Source: Nonomuraea jiangxiensis
GTDB taxonomy: Bacteria; Actinomycetota; Actinomycetes; Streptosporangiales; Streptosporangiaceae
NCBI RefSeq assembly: GCF_900099965.1
Contig: NZ_FNDJ01000005.1
Location: forward strand, 310,001-374,000
DNA: 64,000 nucleotides
Reading direction: 5' to 3'
The position numbers and the translations under genes were made by a program. This document shows, piece after piece, positions 14,957 to 22,913 of this stretch. Within the stretch, counting starts at the first letter, position 1; each line of letters starts with the position of its first letter. The notes beneath the pieces were generated by a model. The model made no database searches. It saw only the letters and a program-made list of their open reading frames with translations, and was not told the DNA's origin.

Positions 14957-15425
14957 GCGAGGCGCTTCCCCAGCGCGCGCAGGCTCTCCTTGAGCTCCAC
15001 CGGTGCCAGCACCTCGAAGTTGCCCCTGCTGACGAGGCTGTGCGGCTCGGCCTTCCTGGACGCGCACTCGCCATGGTGGTCGGTGTAGTCGAAACGCAGC
15101 TGCTCGTGGTCGCGGCAGGCCGCGGCGACCCGGCTGAGCAGGTCGGCGTCCACGGTCGGGCCCTCCCGGTCGATCCGCACCGTGTGCGTCTGGACCGCGT
15201 TCACCCGGTGGCGGAGGCGGGCGGGCAGCACCTGTTCGAGCTTGGCCAGGGCACGCAGCGAGGTCTCCTCGATGCCGGTCACCGTGCGCCGCGCAGCCGT
15301 TCGACGTCGCGGCGCACGGTCCGCCTGGCGACGCCGAGCCGCTCGGCCAGCTCGGGTCCGGGCCAGTCGCGTCTGGTCTGCAGCAGGGACAGCAGGCGCA
15401 ACAATCTTGCCGAGGTGTCCAGCAC
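14947..15425 (-). pseudogene. Decayed WYL (YafY-type) transcriptional regulator
   Basis: From the GTG at 15425 the strand encodes a DeoR-like helix-turn-helix (SARLLRLLSLLQTRRDWPGP, then LGVARRTVRRDVERLRG), which stops at 15279. In another frame, from 15282, a WYL-protein middle part (TGIEETSLRALAKLEQVLP) runs on to the stop at 14947. Intact relatives have about 50-60 residues between these parts and a full WYL domain with a C-terminal extension; here the WYL part is cut from EPHSLVS straight to a late segment. Two internal deletions with a frame change are the simplest reading. The two pieces overlap by GTGA, so expression as two coupled peptides cannot be excluded. The gene diverges from the epoxide hydrolase it may once have controlled. 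Confidence 0.65.
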
Positions 15426-15476
15426 GCCCCCATTGTGGCCTGAATCTGACCGCATCGCCGTCTAACGTCGGCCGAT

Positions 15477-16553
15477 ATGGACACTTTCGTCATCGACATA
15501 TCGCAGGACCGCCTCGACGACCTGCGGGCACGGCTGGCCCGGACCCGCTGGCCCGACGCCCTCGACGGGGTCGGCTGGTCGTACGGCGTGCCACCGGAGG
15601 CGGTGCGGGAGCTGGCGGCGTACTGGCTCGACGGCTACTCCTGGCGCGCGCACGAGGCCAGGCTCAACGAGCTGCCGCAGTACACGACCCGGATCGACGG
15701 GCAGCTCGTGCACTTCGCGCACGTGCGCTCGGCCCGGCCGGGGGCTTTGCCGCTGGTGCTGACGCACGGGTGGCCGAGCACGTTCGCGGACTTCTCGCGG
15801 GTGGCCGGGCCGCTCAGCCGGGACTTCCACCTGGTGATCCCGTCCGTTCCCGGGTTCGCCTGCTCCGGGCCGGCCACCGAGCCGGGCTGGGGGGTGCGGC
15901 GGGTCGCCGCCGCCTGGGCGGAGCTGATGGACCGGCTCGGCTACGACCGCTACGGCGCCCACGGCGGCGACCTCGGCGCCCTGGTCTCGCCCGCGCTCGC
16001 CCGGCTGGCGCCGGACCGGGTGGTGGGCGTGCATGTGAACGCGCTCACCACGTTCGTCACGGACGACATGTCGGGGCTGACGGAGGCCGAGGTGGCCCGG
16101 GCGCGCGGGATCGAGCGGTGGCGTACGGAGTTCTCCGGGTACGCCGCCGTCCAGGGCACCAGGCCGCAGACCCTCGCATACGCCCTGGCCGACTCCCCCG
16201 CCGGGCTGCTCGCCTGGACCCTCGACGTCTTCGCCTCCTGGGGCCGCGACGCCGGCGGGGTGCCCGCCGACGACCTCCTGACCGACGTCAGCCTCGCCTG
16301 GCTCACCGGTACGGCCGGGTCGTCCACCCGCATCTACCGGGAGAGCGGCGCGGACTGGGCGCCCCCCGCCACCCCCGGCAGCACGCCGACGGGCGTGGCC
16401 GTCTTCCCTGGCGACAACACGGTCAGACGGTACGCCGAGCGGGCGCACAACGTCGTGCACTGGTCGGAGTTCCCGCGGGGCGGGCACCACGCCGCGCTGC
16501 AGGCCCCGGCACTGCTGGCCGACGACATCAGGACGTTCTTCTCGAGCCTCTGA
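15477..16553 (+). CDS. Epoxide hydrolase (alpha/beta hydrolase with EHN domain)
   Basis: A 358-residue alpha/beta hydrolase with the N-terminal epoxide hydrolase (EHN) domain (residues 1-105, with WSYGVPPEAVRELAAYW). The oxyanion segment HGWPSTF, the nucleophile Asp in AHGGDLGALVSP, and the catalytic His near the C-terminus in PRGGHHAALQAP are present. It would open epoxides to diols in the cytosol. Many actinomycete genomes pair such genes with a divergent regulator, matching the WYL remnant upstream. Length is normal. The physiological substrate is unknown; a detoxification role is likely. Confidence 0.9.
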   Translation: MDTFVIDISQDRLDDLRARLARTRWPDALDGVGWSYGVPPEAVRELAAYWLDGYSWRAHEARLNELPQYTTRIDGQLVHFAHVRSARPGALPLVLTHGWPSTFADFSRVAGPLSRDFHLVIPSVPGFACSGPATEPGWGVRRVAAAWAELMDRLGYDRYGAHGGDLGALVSPALARLAPDRVVGVHVNALTTFVTDDMSGLTEAEVARARGIERWRTEFSGYAAVQGTRPQTLAYALADSPAGLLAWTLDVFASWGRDAGGVPADDLLTDVSLAWLTGTAGSSTRIYRESGADWAPPATPGSTPTGVAVFPGDNTVRRYAERAHNVVHWSEFPRGGHHAALQAPALLADDIRTFFSSL

Positions 16554-16602
16554 ACATCCGCTCCGGGTGGATTTCGCCGCCTCGCCCCCGTAGGCTCCCC
16601 CA

Positions 16603-17031
16603 ATGCGTGATCTAGGTGAGGACCCCCGCCCGGCCCGGGGCGCGGTACGCGAGATCCATGTGCTCAACGGCCCCGCCACCCTGGCCTACTCCCCCGACCT
16701 CGACGGCCTGGCCGACCCCGGCGAGATCGTCTGGGCCTGGGTGCCGTACGAGGAGGACCCGTCCCGGGGCAAGGACCGCCCGCTGCTGATCGTGGGGCGA
16801 ACCGGGCGCAGGCTGCTGGGCATGATGTTGTCCAGCAAGGGCGACGACGGGCCCGACTGGGTGGAGCTGGGCGCGTGGGGACGCGACGACCGGGTGTCCT
16901 ACGTGCGGCTGGACCGGGTGTTCGTGCTGGACGAGGACGACATCCGGCGCGAGGGCGCGGTGCTCGACGGGGAACGGTTCGCCCGCGTGGCGGCCCGCCT
17001 GATGAAGACGCACGGCTGGGGCGCCGGCTGA
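16603..17031 (+). CDS. PemK/MazF-like protein without a visible antitoxin
   Basis: A 142-residue protein of the actinobacterial PemK/MazF-like group (SH3-like barrel). The sequence DPGEIVWAWVPYEEDPSRG gives the first strand and the P-x-x-x-K-x-RP region (GKDRPLLIVGR) seen in MazF-like proteins. Classical MazF toxins cut mRNA and are paired with a small antitoxin gene directly upstream. Here the upstream neighbour is the epoxide hydrolase and no short antitoxin frame is apparent in the 49-base gap. It may be an orphan with another function. Confidence 0.7.
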   Translation: MRDLGEDPRPARGAVREIHVLNGPATLAYSPDLDGLADPGEIVWAWVPYEEDPSRGKDRPLLIVGRTGRRLLGMMLSSKGDDGPDWVELGAWGRDDRVSYVRLDRVFVLDEDDIRREGAVLDGERFARVAARLMKTHGWGAG

Positions 17032-17106
17032 CCCTGGGCCGGGTGTGGCCGGGTTTGCCGAGTACGGCCCAGACCGGGCACCGGTCGAGGTGAACGGGCT
17101 GAGATC

Positions 17107-18261
17107 ATGGGATCCATGCGTGTTGTGGTGATCGGGAGCGGCATCGTCGGAGCCGGCGCGGCCTACTACCTGAGCGAGCGGGGTGTGTCGGTGACCGTGG
17201 TGGACGGCGGCTACCACGGCGAGGCGACGCAGGCGGGCGCGGGCATCGTGTGCCCGTGGGTGGACCATCCCGAGGACGAGGACTGGTACCGGCTCAACCG
17301 CGAGGGCGCCCGCCACTACCCGGGGCTGGTGGAGGCTCTGGGCGAGGACATCGGATATGCCAAGGTGGGCGCCCTCCTGGTGGCCGAGGACCCCGCCGAC
17401 CTGGAGCCGGTACGCGCCCTGCTGCGCCGCCGCCACGCCGAGGCGCCCGAGATGGGGGACGTCGTCGACGTCGACACCCCGGCCGAGCTGTTCCCGCCGC
17501 TGTCCGACACGCTGCGGGCGATCCTGGTGCCCGGCGCGGCCCGGGTGGACGGCCGCACGGTGCGCGACGCCCTGCTGGCCGCCGCCGTCGCCCGGGGCGC
17601 CCGGATTCGCAGGGCCGCCGCGACGCTCACCCCCGACGGCCGCGTGTCCGCGCACCCCCTGCCCGGCGCGGCCCCCGCCGGACTGCCCCAGGACGGGCGG
17701 CACGACCTCGGCGTGTCCTGCCCGGCCGGAGAGGGTGAGCCGCTCGACGCCGACATGGTGATCGTCGCCGCGGGGGCCTGGACGGGCGAGGTGTGCCGGC
17801 CGCTGGGGGTGGAGCTGCCGGTGTTCCCGCGGCGGGGCCAGATCCTGCACGCCACCCTGGAGGGCGTGGACACCGCGTGGTGGCCGATGGTGCTGCCCCG
17901 GACCGGCCCGTACCTGCTGGGCTTCCCCGACTCCCGGGTGGTGATCGGCGCGACCGTGGAGGACGTGGGGTTCTCGCCGAGGGTCACGATGGGCGGGCTG
18001 GCCGAGGTGATCGACGCGGGGCTGCGGGTGGCGCCGGGCCTGTTCGCCGCCACGGTGTCGGAGACGAGGGTGGGCCTGCGCCCGGTCTACGCCCCCGGCC
18101 CGGCGCTCATCGGCCCGCTCACGCCGCGGGTGGTGGTGGCGACGGGCCTGAGCGCGTACGGGCTGACGGCGGGGCCGGTCACCGGCAGGATCGCCGCCGC
18201 CCTGGCGCTCGGCGAGGAACCCCCGATCGACATCGCCCCGTACGCACCGCCCACCGCCTGA
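17107..18261 (+). CDS. FAD-dependent oxidoreductase (DadA-like)
   Basis: A 384-residue flavoprotein of the D-amino-acid dehydrogenase / glycine oxidase type. The dinucleotide-binding motif VVVIGSGIVGAGAAYYL is at the N-terminus, the second FAD segment MVIVAAGAWTGE lies near residue 220, and the C-terminal signature VVATGLSAYGLTAGP closes the fold. It would oxidise an amine or amino acid. The gene is preceded by a 75-base gap and could also start at the ATG at 17116, which places the Rossmann motif closer to the N-terminus. Substrate and electron acceptor are not evident. Confidence 0.88.
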   Translation: MGSMRVVVIGSGIVGAGAAYYLSERGVSVTVVDGGYHGEATQAGAGIVCPWVDHPEDEDWYRLNREGARHYPGLVEALGEDIGYAKVGALLVAEDPADLEPVRALLRRRHAEAPEMGDVVDVDTPAELFPPLSDTLRAILVPGAARVDGRTVRDALLAAAVARGARIRRAAATLTPDGRVSAHPLPGAAPAGLPQDGRHDLGVSCPAGEGEPLDADMVIVAAGAWTGEVCRPLGVELPVFPRRGQILHATLEGVDTAWWPMVLPRTGPYLLGFPDSRVVIGATVEDVGFSPRVTMGGLAEVIDAGLRVAPGLFAATVSETRVGLRPVYAPGPALIGPLTPRVVVATGLSAYGLTAGPVTGRIAAALALGEEPPIDIAPYAPPTA

Positions 18262-18352
18262 TCCGGGGCCGCCGCACAGCTGCCCGGCAAGGGCGACAAT
18301 CAGCAACGTAGGATCAGATTTCTCCCCACCGTGATCTCGTGGGGAGGCCACG

Positions 18353-19096
18353 TTGCCGCAGCTCGCACGGCTGTCACCGCTGGTCCTGCTGATGTCGCCG
18401 GCCGTGCTGCTGGTGCCGGCCGGATGCGGCACCCCGCCGCCTCCGCCTCCCGTGCTGCCCACGGCCGCGCCGTCCCCGCCGCCCCGGCCGACCCCCACGC
18501 CCCGGCGGCGTTCCCGCCCGCCGAAGCCGAAGGTGCGGGTGCCGTTCGCGGCCTCGGGCGAGTACGTCGTCGTGCGCGGCGGCGCTCCCGCCCGGCCCGG
18601 CCGGGGTGCGGTGGTGCGCTATCTGGTGGAGGTCGAGCGCGGGCTGCCGTTCGATCCGGAGACGTTCGCGGCGGCCGTGCACCGCACGCTCAACGACGTC
18701 CGCGGCTGGGCCCGCTTCCGGCGCGTCGACCACGGCCCGGTGCAGGTGCGCGTCGCCCTGTCCAGCCCCGGCCTCACCATCCGGGAGTGCCTCCCGCTGC
18801 ACACCGGTGGCGAGTTGTCCTGCTGGAACGGCACCCGCTCGATCATCAACGCGCGGCGCTGGGCCGAGGGCGTCCCCCAGTACGAGGGTGACCTGGCCGC
18901 CTACCGCCACTACGTCATCAACCACGAGGTCGGCCACAGCCTGGGCCACAGCCACCTCCCCTGCCCCGGCCCCGGCCGCCTCGCCCCGGTCATGACGCAG
19001 CAGTCGAAGTCGCTGGGCCGCTGCCGCCCCAACCCTTGGCCGTTCCCGAGCCGCCGCCCCGACGACCCGGACCAGGCCGACGCCCGCAGACCGTAA
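18353..19096 (+). CDS. Secreted DUF3152 metalloprotease-like lipoprotein
   Basis: A 247-residue protein that starts at TTG with GGGGAGG eight bases upstream. The signal peptide ends in PAGCG, a plausible lipobox, followed by a proline-rich linker to about residue 60. The globular part corresponds to the actinobacterial DUF3152 family with the zinc-type motif HEVGHSLGHSHLPCPG (HExxH plus a third His). This suggests a zinc peptidase fold on the outer face of the membrane, although activity has not been shown for the family as far as I know. It follows the flavoprotein gene by 91 bases. Confidence 0.85.
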   Translation: MPQLARLSPLVLLMSPAVLLVPAGCGTPPPPPPVLPTAAPSPPPRPTPTPRRRSRPPKPKVRVPFAASGEYVVVRGGAPARPGRGAVVRYLVEVERGLPFDPETFAAAVHRTLNDVRGWARFRRVDHGPVQVRVALSSPGLTIRECLPLHTGGELSCWNGTRSIINARRWAEGVPQYEGDLAAYRHYVINHEVGHSLGHSHLPCPGPGRLAPVMTQQSKSLGRCRPNPWPFPSRRPDDPDQADARRP

Positions 19097-19166
19097 CCGC
19101 CGTAACCCACCGTAACCCGCCGTTAGCGCCGCGACCGCGGGCTGTGGCCGTACCGGCCCCGAGGGG

Positions 19167-19742
19167 CTAGCCGAGGCCCCGGCCGGTGCCGACGCCGCGG
19201 AGGAGGGTGTCCACCAGGCGGGTGGCCATCGCGTCGGCGTCGCCGTCGCGGCTCTCCGCCGCCTCGTGGATCAGCGCGTAATAGACCCGCCGGGCCCACT
19301 CGGGGTCCACGTCGGCCCGCAGCACCCCCACCTCGCGCGCCCGGTGGAAGAGGCGACGGCAGCGCTCCTCGACGTCCGCGTGCACCCTGGCCACCTCGGG
19401 GTCGGCCGACAGCGCCCGGCTCATCGCGAACCCCCAGTCGAGCTTCACCCGCAGCACGTTGGCCGTGACCTGGTAGAGCGCGACCAGCGGCGGCGTGTTG
19501 TCGGGGTGGGCGGCCTCGACGGCGGCGGCGAACTGCCGGGTCGCCCACGCCGCCATCGCGCCCACCAGCGCCTCCCGCGAGGCGAACCGCCGGTGCACGG
19601 TCGTGCGCGCCACCCCGGCCGCCTCGGCGATCTGCTCCATGCTGGCCGCCGGATTCCTGCTGAGCACCCGCTCGGCCGCCTCCAGGATCGTGCGCACCGT
19701 CCGCTCGGCATCGGAGCGCAGCGCCCGCGTCGTCTCACTCAC
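19167..19742 (-). CDS. TetR-family transcriptional repressor
   Basis: A 191-residue TetR regulator. The DNA-binding domain (about residues 10-60) has IAEAAGVARTTVHRRFASREAL as its helix-turn-helix, and the C-terminal ligand domain is helical. The GTG at 19742 gives a normal N-terminus; the frame also allows a TTG at 19781. It is divergent from the SDR gene, and an inverted repeat lies between the two starts, so it most likely represses that gene and itself. The ligand is unknown, perhaps the SDR substrate. Confidence 0.9.
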   Translation of the reverse strand: MSETTRALRSDAERTVRTILEAAERVLSRNPAASMEQIAEAAGVARTTVHRRFASREALVGAMAAWATRQFAAAVEAAHPDNTPPLVALYQVTANVLRVKLDWGFAMSRALSADPEVARVHADVEERCRRLFHRAREVGVLRADVDPEWARRVYYALIHEAAESRDGDADAMATRLVDTLLRGVGTGRGLG

Positions 19743-19782
19743 ATCCCACAGGTTACGCCAGCGTCTCCGTTCCTCCCTCAAT

Positions 19783-19802
19783 TTGCATCATAACTGTTGC
19801 AA
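19783..19802. promoter_or_regulatory. Probable TetR operator
   Basis: TTGCATCA and TGTTGCAA form an eight-base inverted repeat with one mismatch around TAAC, 20 bases in total. It is centred between the TetR and SDR genes, and a further ATGCAA half-site lies at 19829-19834. Spacing and position are typical of a TetR-divergent operator. Confidence 0.6.
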
Positions 19803-19858
19803 GTCTAGGGTCTTCAGCGTCCGGCAAGATGCAATTTGGCCCGAGGGAAAGGATTGTC

Positions 19859-20647
19859 ATGGACATGCGACTCACCGGCGGGACCGCCGTCGTCACCGGC
19901 GCGAGCAGGGGCATCGGGCTGGCCGTCGTCCAGGCGCTCGTCGCCGAGGGGATGCGGGTGGTGGCCGCCGCGCGGACGATCTCGCCCGCCCTGAAGGAGA
20001 GCGGGGCCGTGGCGGTGACGGCCGACCTGTCCACCGCCGGCGGCCCCGCCGAGGTGATCGACCGGGCGCTGGCCGCCCTGGGGGAGATCGACCTGCTGGT
20101 CAACAACGTGGGCGGCGGCGACGGGGGCGAGGGCCAGACGGGCGGCTTCCTCGGCTTCGACGACGAGCAGTGGCACAGCACGTACGACCTGAACTTCCTG
20201 AGCGCGGTGCGCGCCACCCGCGCCGCCCTGCCGAGCCTGCTGCGGCGCGGCGGCACCGTGATCAACGTGTCCTCCATCAGCGCGCGGATGCCGCACACGG
20301 GCCCGATCCCGTACACGACGTCCAAGGCGGCGCTGACGGCGTTCGGCAAGGCGCTGGCCGAGGAGTTCGGCCCGCAGGGGGTGCGGGTCGCCACGGTCTC
20401 GCCAGGGGCGGTGCGCACGTCGATGTGGGAGGACCCGAACGGATACGGCGCGGCGGTGGCGGCCGCGCACGGGGTCGAGCACGAGCGGTTCCTGGCGGGG
20501 CTGCCGTCGAACACCGGAATGACGACCGGTAGGTTCATCGAACCGGAAGAGGTCGCCGCGCTGGTGACGTACCTGGCCTCGCCGCATGCCGGGAGCATCA
20601 GCGGTGCCGACTACGTCATCGACGGCGGGTCCGGCAAAACAGTTTGA
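19859..20647 (+). CDS. Short-chain dehydrogenase/reductase
   Basis: A 262-residue classical SDR. The cofactor motif is GASRGIGL, NNVGGG is the structural NNAG-like motif, and the catalytic Ser (INVSSIS) and YTTSK (Tyr-x-x-x-Lys) are present. Length fits, and the C-terminus ends in the common DYVIDGGSGK form. The ATG at 19859 has AGGGAAAGG in front; an ATG at 19829 lies inside the operator region and is less likely. It is probably NADPH-linked, substrate unknown, and regulated by the divergent TetR protein. Confidence 0.92.
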   Translation: MDMRLTGGTAVVTGASRGIGLAVVQALVAEGMRVVAAARTISPALKESGAVAVTADLSTAGGPAEVIDRALAALGEIDLLVNNVGGGDGGEGQTGGFLGFDDEQWHSTYDLNFLSAVRATRAALPSLLRRGGTVINVSSISARMPHTGPIPYTTSKAALTAFGKALAEEFGPQGVRVATVSPGAVRTSMWEDPNGYGAAVAAAHGVEHERFLAGLPSNTGMTTGRFIEPEEVAALVTYLASPHAGSISGADYVIDGGSGKTV

Positions 20648-20649
20648 AC

Positions 20650-20659
20650 TATCGCGATA
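20650..20659. promoter_or_regulatory. TATCGCGATA palindrome upstream of metallo-hydrolase gene
   Basis: A perfect ten-base palindrome sits directly after the SDR stop and 75 bases before the next gene, in an unusually AT-rich patch that continues ATATCTTAG. Similar ATATCGCGATAT-like sites serve PadR-type regulators in actinomycetes. No such regulator is encoded nearby, so the role is a guess. Confidence 0.3.
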
Positions 20660-20733
20660 TATCTTAGAAGCGAGTCACAGGGGAGTCCCGCTCGGCCGGG
20701 GCGGGACGCACGGATTTCCAGGGGAGTGTGGCA

Positions 20734-21855
20734 ATGGCAGGCAAGCGGACGGCGTGGCGGATCCTCACGGGCGGCGCGGCCCTGGCGGCGGCGGGCTGGG
20801 CGTTGCGTGACGTGCCCGCCGAGCTGGGGGTGCGCCCGCTGACGTCGGGGCCCGAGCGGGCGGCCAGGATACGGCGCTCGCCGCAGTTCCGGGACGGGGT
20901 GTTCGTCAACACCATGCCGGAGCAGGGGCACGCGATGACCACCCCGCCCGCGAACCTGATCGGCGAGCTGGCCAAGGACAAGGAGCTGCGCCGGCCCGCC
21001 GGTCTCGTCCCGCTGCGCTTCCCGCCGACCACCCCGCCGCCCGCCGACGGCGTACGCGCGGTCTGGTACGGCCACGCCTCCACGCTGGTGGAGATCGAGG
21101 GCAGGCGGGTGCTGTTCGACCCGGTGTGGAGCCGGCGGCCCTCCCCCGCGCAGTTCGTCGGGCCCAAGCGGCACCACCCGGTGCCCGTGGAGCTCTCCGA
21201 GCTGCCGCAGGTCGACGCCATCGCGATCTCCCACGACCACTACGACCACCTCGACCTGGCCACCGTGCGGTCGCTGACGCGTACGCAGAAGGCGCCCTTC
21301 CTGGTGCCGCTGGGCATCGGGGCGCATCTGGAGCGGTGGGGCGTGCCCGCGTACCGGATCGTCGAGCTCGACTGGGAGGAGGAGACCGTGGTGGCGGGCC
21401 TGCGCTTCGTGGCCACCGCCGCCCGGCACTTCTCCGGCCGGTCGTTGACCCGGAACGACACCCTGTGGGGGTCCTGGGTGGTGGCCGGGGCGACCAGGCG
21501 GGTGTTCTACGCGGGCGACTCCGGATACTTCGCGGGATATCGCGGTATCGGGGCGGCGCATGGGCCGTTCGACCTGACCCTGATGCCGATCGGCGCCTAC
21601 AGCCCGGCCTGGCCGGACATCCACATGAACCCGGAGGAGGCCGTCAACGCCCACCTCGACCTGGGGGGCGAGCTGCTGCTTCCGGTGCACTGGGCGACGT
21701 TCACGCTGGCGCTGCACCCGTGGGCGGAGCCGGTGGACCGGCTGTGGCGGGAGGCCAAGGCCCGCGACGTCAGGATCGTGGTGCCCCGGCCCGGCGAGGG
21801 CGTCGACACCGCCGCCGCCCCGGCCGTGGACGGCTGGTGGGAGACCCTGACCTGA
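20734..21855 (+). CDS. MBL-fold metallo-hydrolase (NAPE-PLD/UlaG-like)
   Basis: A 373-residue metallo-beta-lactamase-fold enzyme. The metal site is clear: SHDHYDHLD (HxHxDH), the His in AARHFSGRS, the Asp in YAGDSGYF and the His in LPVHWATFTLA. This pattern matches the N-acyl-phosphatidylethanolamine phospholipase D-like and UlaG-like branch. The N-terminus has a weak hydrophobic stretch (ILTGGAALAAAGWAL) that could be a membrane anchor. The ATG at 20734 follows AGGGGAGTG. Substrate unknown, possibly a phosphodiester or lipid. Confidence 0.88.
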   Translation: MAGKRTAWRILTGGAALAAAGWALRDVPAELGVRPLTSGPERAARIRRSPQFRDGVFVNTMPEQGHAMTTPPANLIGELAKDKELRRPAGLVPLRFPPTTPPPADGVRAVWYGHASTLVEIEGRRVLFDPVWSRRPSPAQFVGPKRHHPVPVELSELPQVDAIAISHDHYDHLDLATVRSLTRTQKAPFLVPLGIGAHLERWGVPAYRIVELDWEEETVVAGLRFVATAARHFSGRSLTRNDTLWGSWVVAGATRRVFYAGDSGYFAGYRGIGAAHGPFDLTLMPIGAYSPAWPDIHMNPEEAVNAHLDLGGELLLPVHWATFTLALHPWAEPVDRLWREAKARDVRIVVPRPGEGVDTAAAPAVDGWWETLT

Positions 21856-21964
21856 CCCGGTCGGGCGGGTGGCGGGCCCTGACCTGACCCCGGCCGTGGG
21901 CGGCGGTCGCGGGAGGCCCTGGGCTGATCGGCCCGCCGCCCGCCGGACGCCGTACAGTCTTCGG

Positions 21965-22894
21965 GTGAGCAACCTGGAGCTGGACCCACGGGAGATCCAC
22001 TGCGGCGCCGAGGCCGGCGCGGACCGCGAGGTGCTGCCCGGGCGCGAGGTGCCGCTGGGCGGGCCGCGCGCCATGCTGGTGAGCCGGACGCTGCCGGGCA
22101 CGCGCCGGCGCATGATCGGCGCGTGGTGCTTCGTGGACGCCTACGGCCCGCAGCGGGCCGCCATGCGGGTGCCGCCGCACCCGCACACCGGCCTGCAGAC
22201 GGTGAGCTGGCTGGTCGAGGGCGAGGTGCTGCATCTCGACAGCCTGGGCAGCCGCCGGCACGTACGCCCCGGGCAGCTCAACCTGATGACCGCCGGCCGG
22301 GGCATCTCGCACTCCGAGGAGTCCCCGGAGACGATGCTGCACGGGGTGCAGTTGTGGGTGGCGCTGCCCGGCGAGCACCGGCACGTCGGCCCCGGCTTCG
22401 AGCACCATCCGAGCCTGCCCGTGTTCGCGGGACCCGGCTTCGAGGCGACCGTCGTCATGGGCACGCTGGGCGGGGTCTCCTCTCCGGCCACCGCCTACAG
22501 CCCGCTCGTGGGCGCGGAGCTCGCCGTGGACGGCGCGGCCCGGGTGCCGTTGACGGCCGGGTTCGAGCACGGGCTGCTGCTGCTCGACGGCACGATCGAC
22601 GAGCTGGAGCGGGGGTCGATGGTCTACCTGGCGCCGGGACGGGAGGAGTTGCGGCTGTCCGGGCGCGGGCGGGTGCTGCTGATCGGCGGGGAGCCGTTCG
22701 GCGAGGAGATCGTCATGTGGTGGAACTTCGTCGGCCGCACCCACGACGAGATCGCCGCGTTCCGGGCAGAGTGGATGGAGGGGCTGGAGTCGGGCGCCTC
22801 GGTCTTCGGCTCCGTCGCCGGGTTCGACGGGGCTCCGCTGCCCGCGCCAGTCCTGCCGGGCATCCGGCTCAAGCCGCGCGGGCGGGTGCGCTAG
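21965..22894 (+). CDS. Pirin-family protein
   Basis: A 309-residue bicupin of the pirin family. Metal ligands are visible in PPHPHTGLQTV, in GISHSEE, and around MLHGVQLWVAL; the C-terminal cupin follows with EIVMWWNFVGRT, a stretch conserved in pirins. Roles reported for the family include quercetinase activity and redox-dependent regulation, so no single function is assigned. A GTG start at 21965 places the first cupin correctly. The 109-base gap upstream contains a short direct repeat of CCTGACCTGACCC. Confidence 0.9.
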   Translation: MSNLELDPREIHCGAEAGADREVLPGREVPLGGPRAMLVSRTLPGTRRRMIGAWCFVDAYGPQRAAMRVPPHPHTGLQTVSWLVEGEVLHLDSLGSRRHVRPGQLNLMTAGRGISHSEESPETMLHGVQLWVALPGEHRHVGPGFEHHPSLPVFAGPGFEATVVMGTLGGVSSPATAYSPLVGAELAVDGAARVPLTAGFEHGLLLLDGTIDELERGSMVYLAPGREELRLSGRGRVLLIGGEPFGEEIVMWWNFVGRTHDEIAAFRAEWMEGLESGASVFGSVAGFDGAPLPAPVLPGIRLKPRGRVR

Positions 22895-22913
22895 TCACCC
22901 CGGCGCCCGCCCC

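Noticed and set aside
19743..19781. TTG start for the TetR regulator
   Set aside because: It adds 13 residues rich in Arg and Trp before the normal N-terminus; the GTG at 19742 fits the family better.
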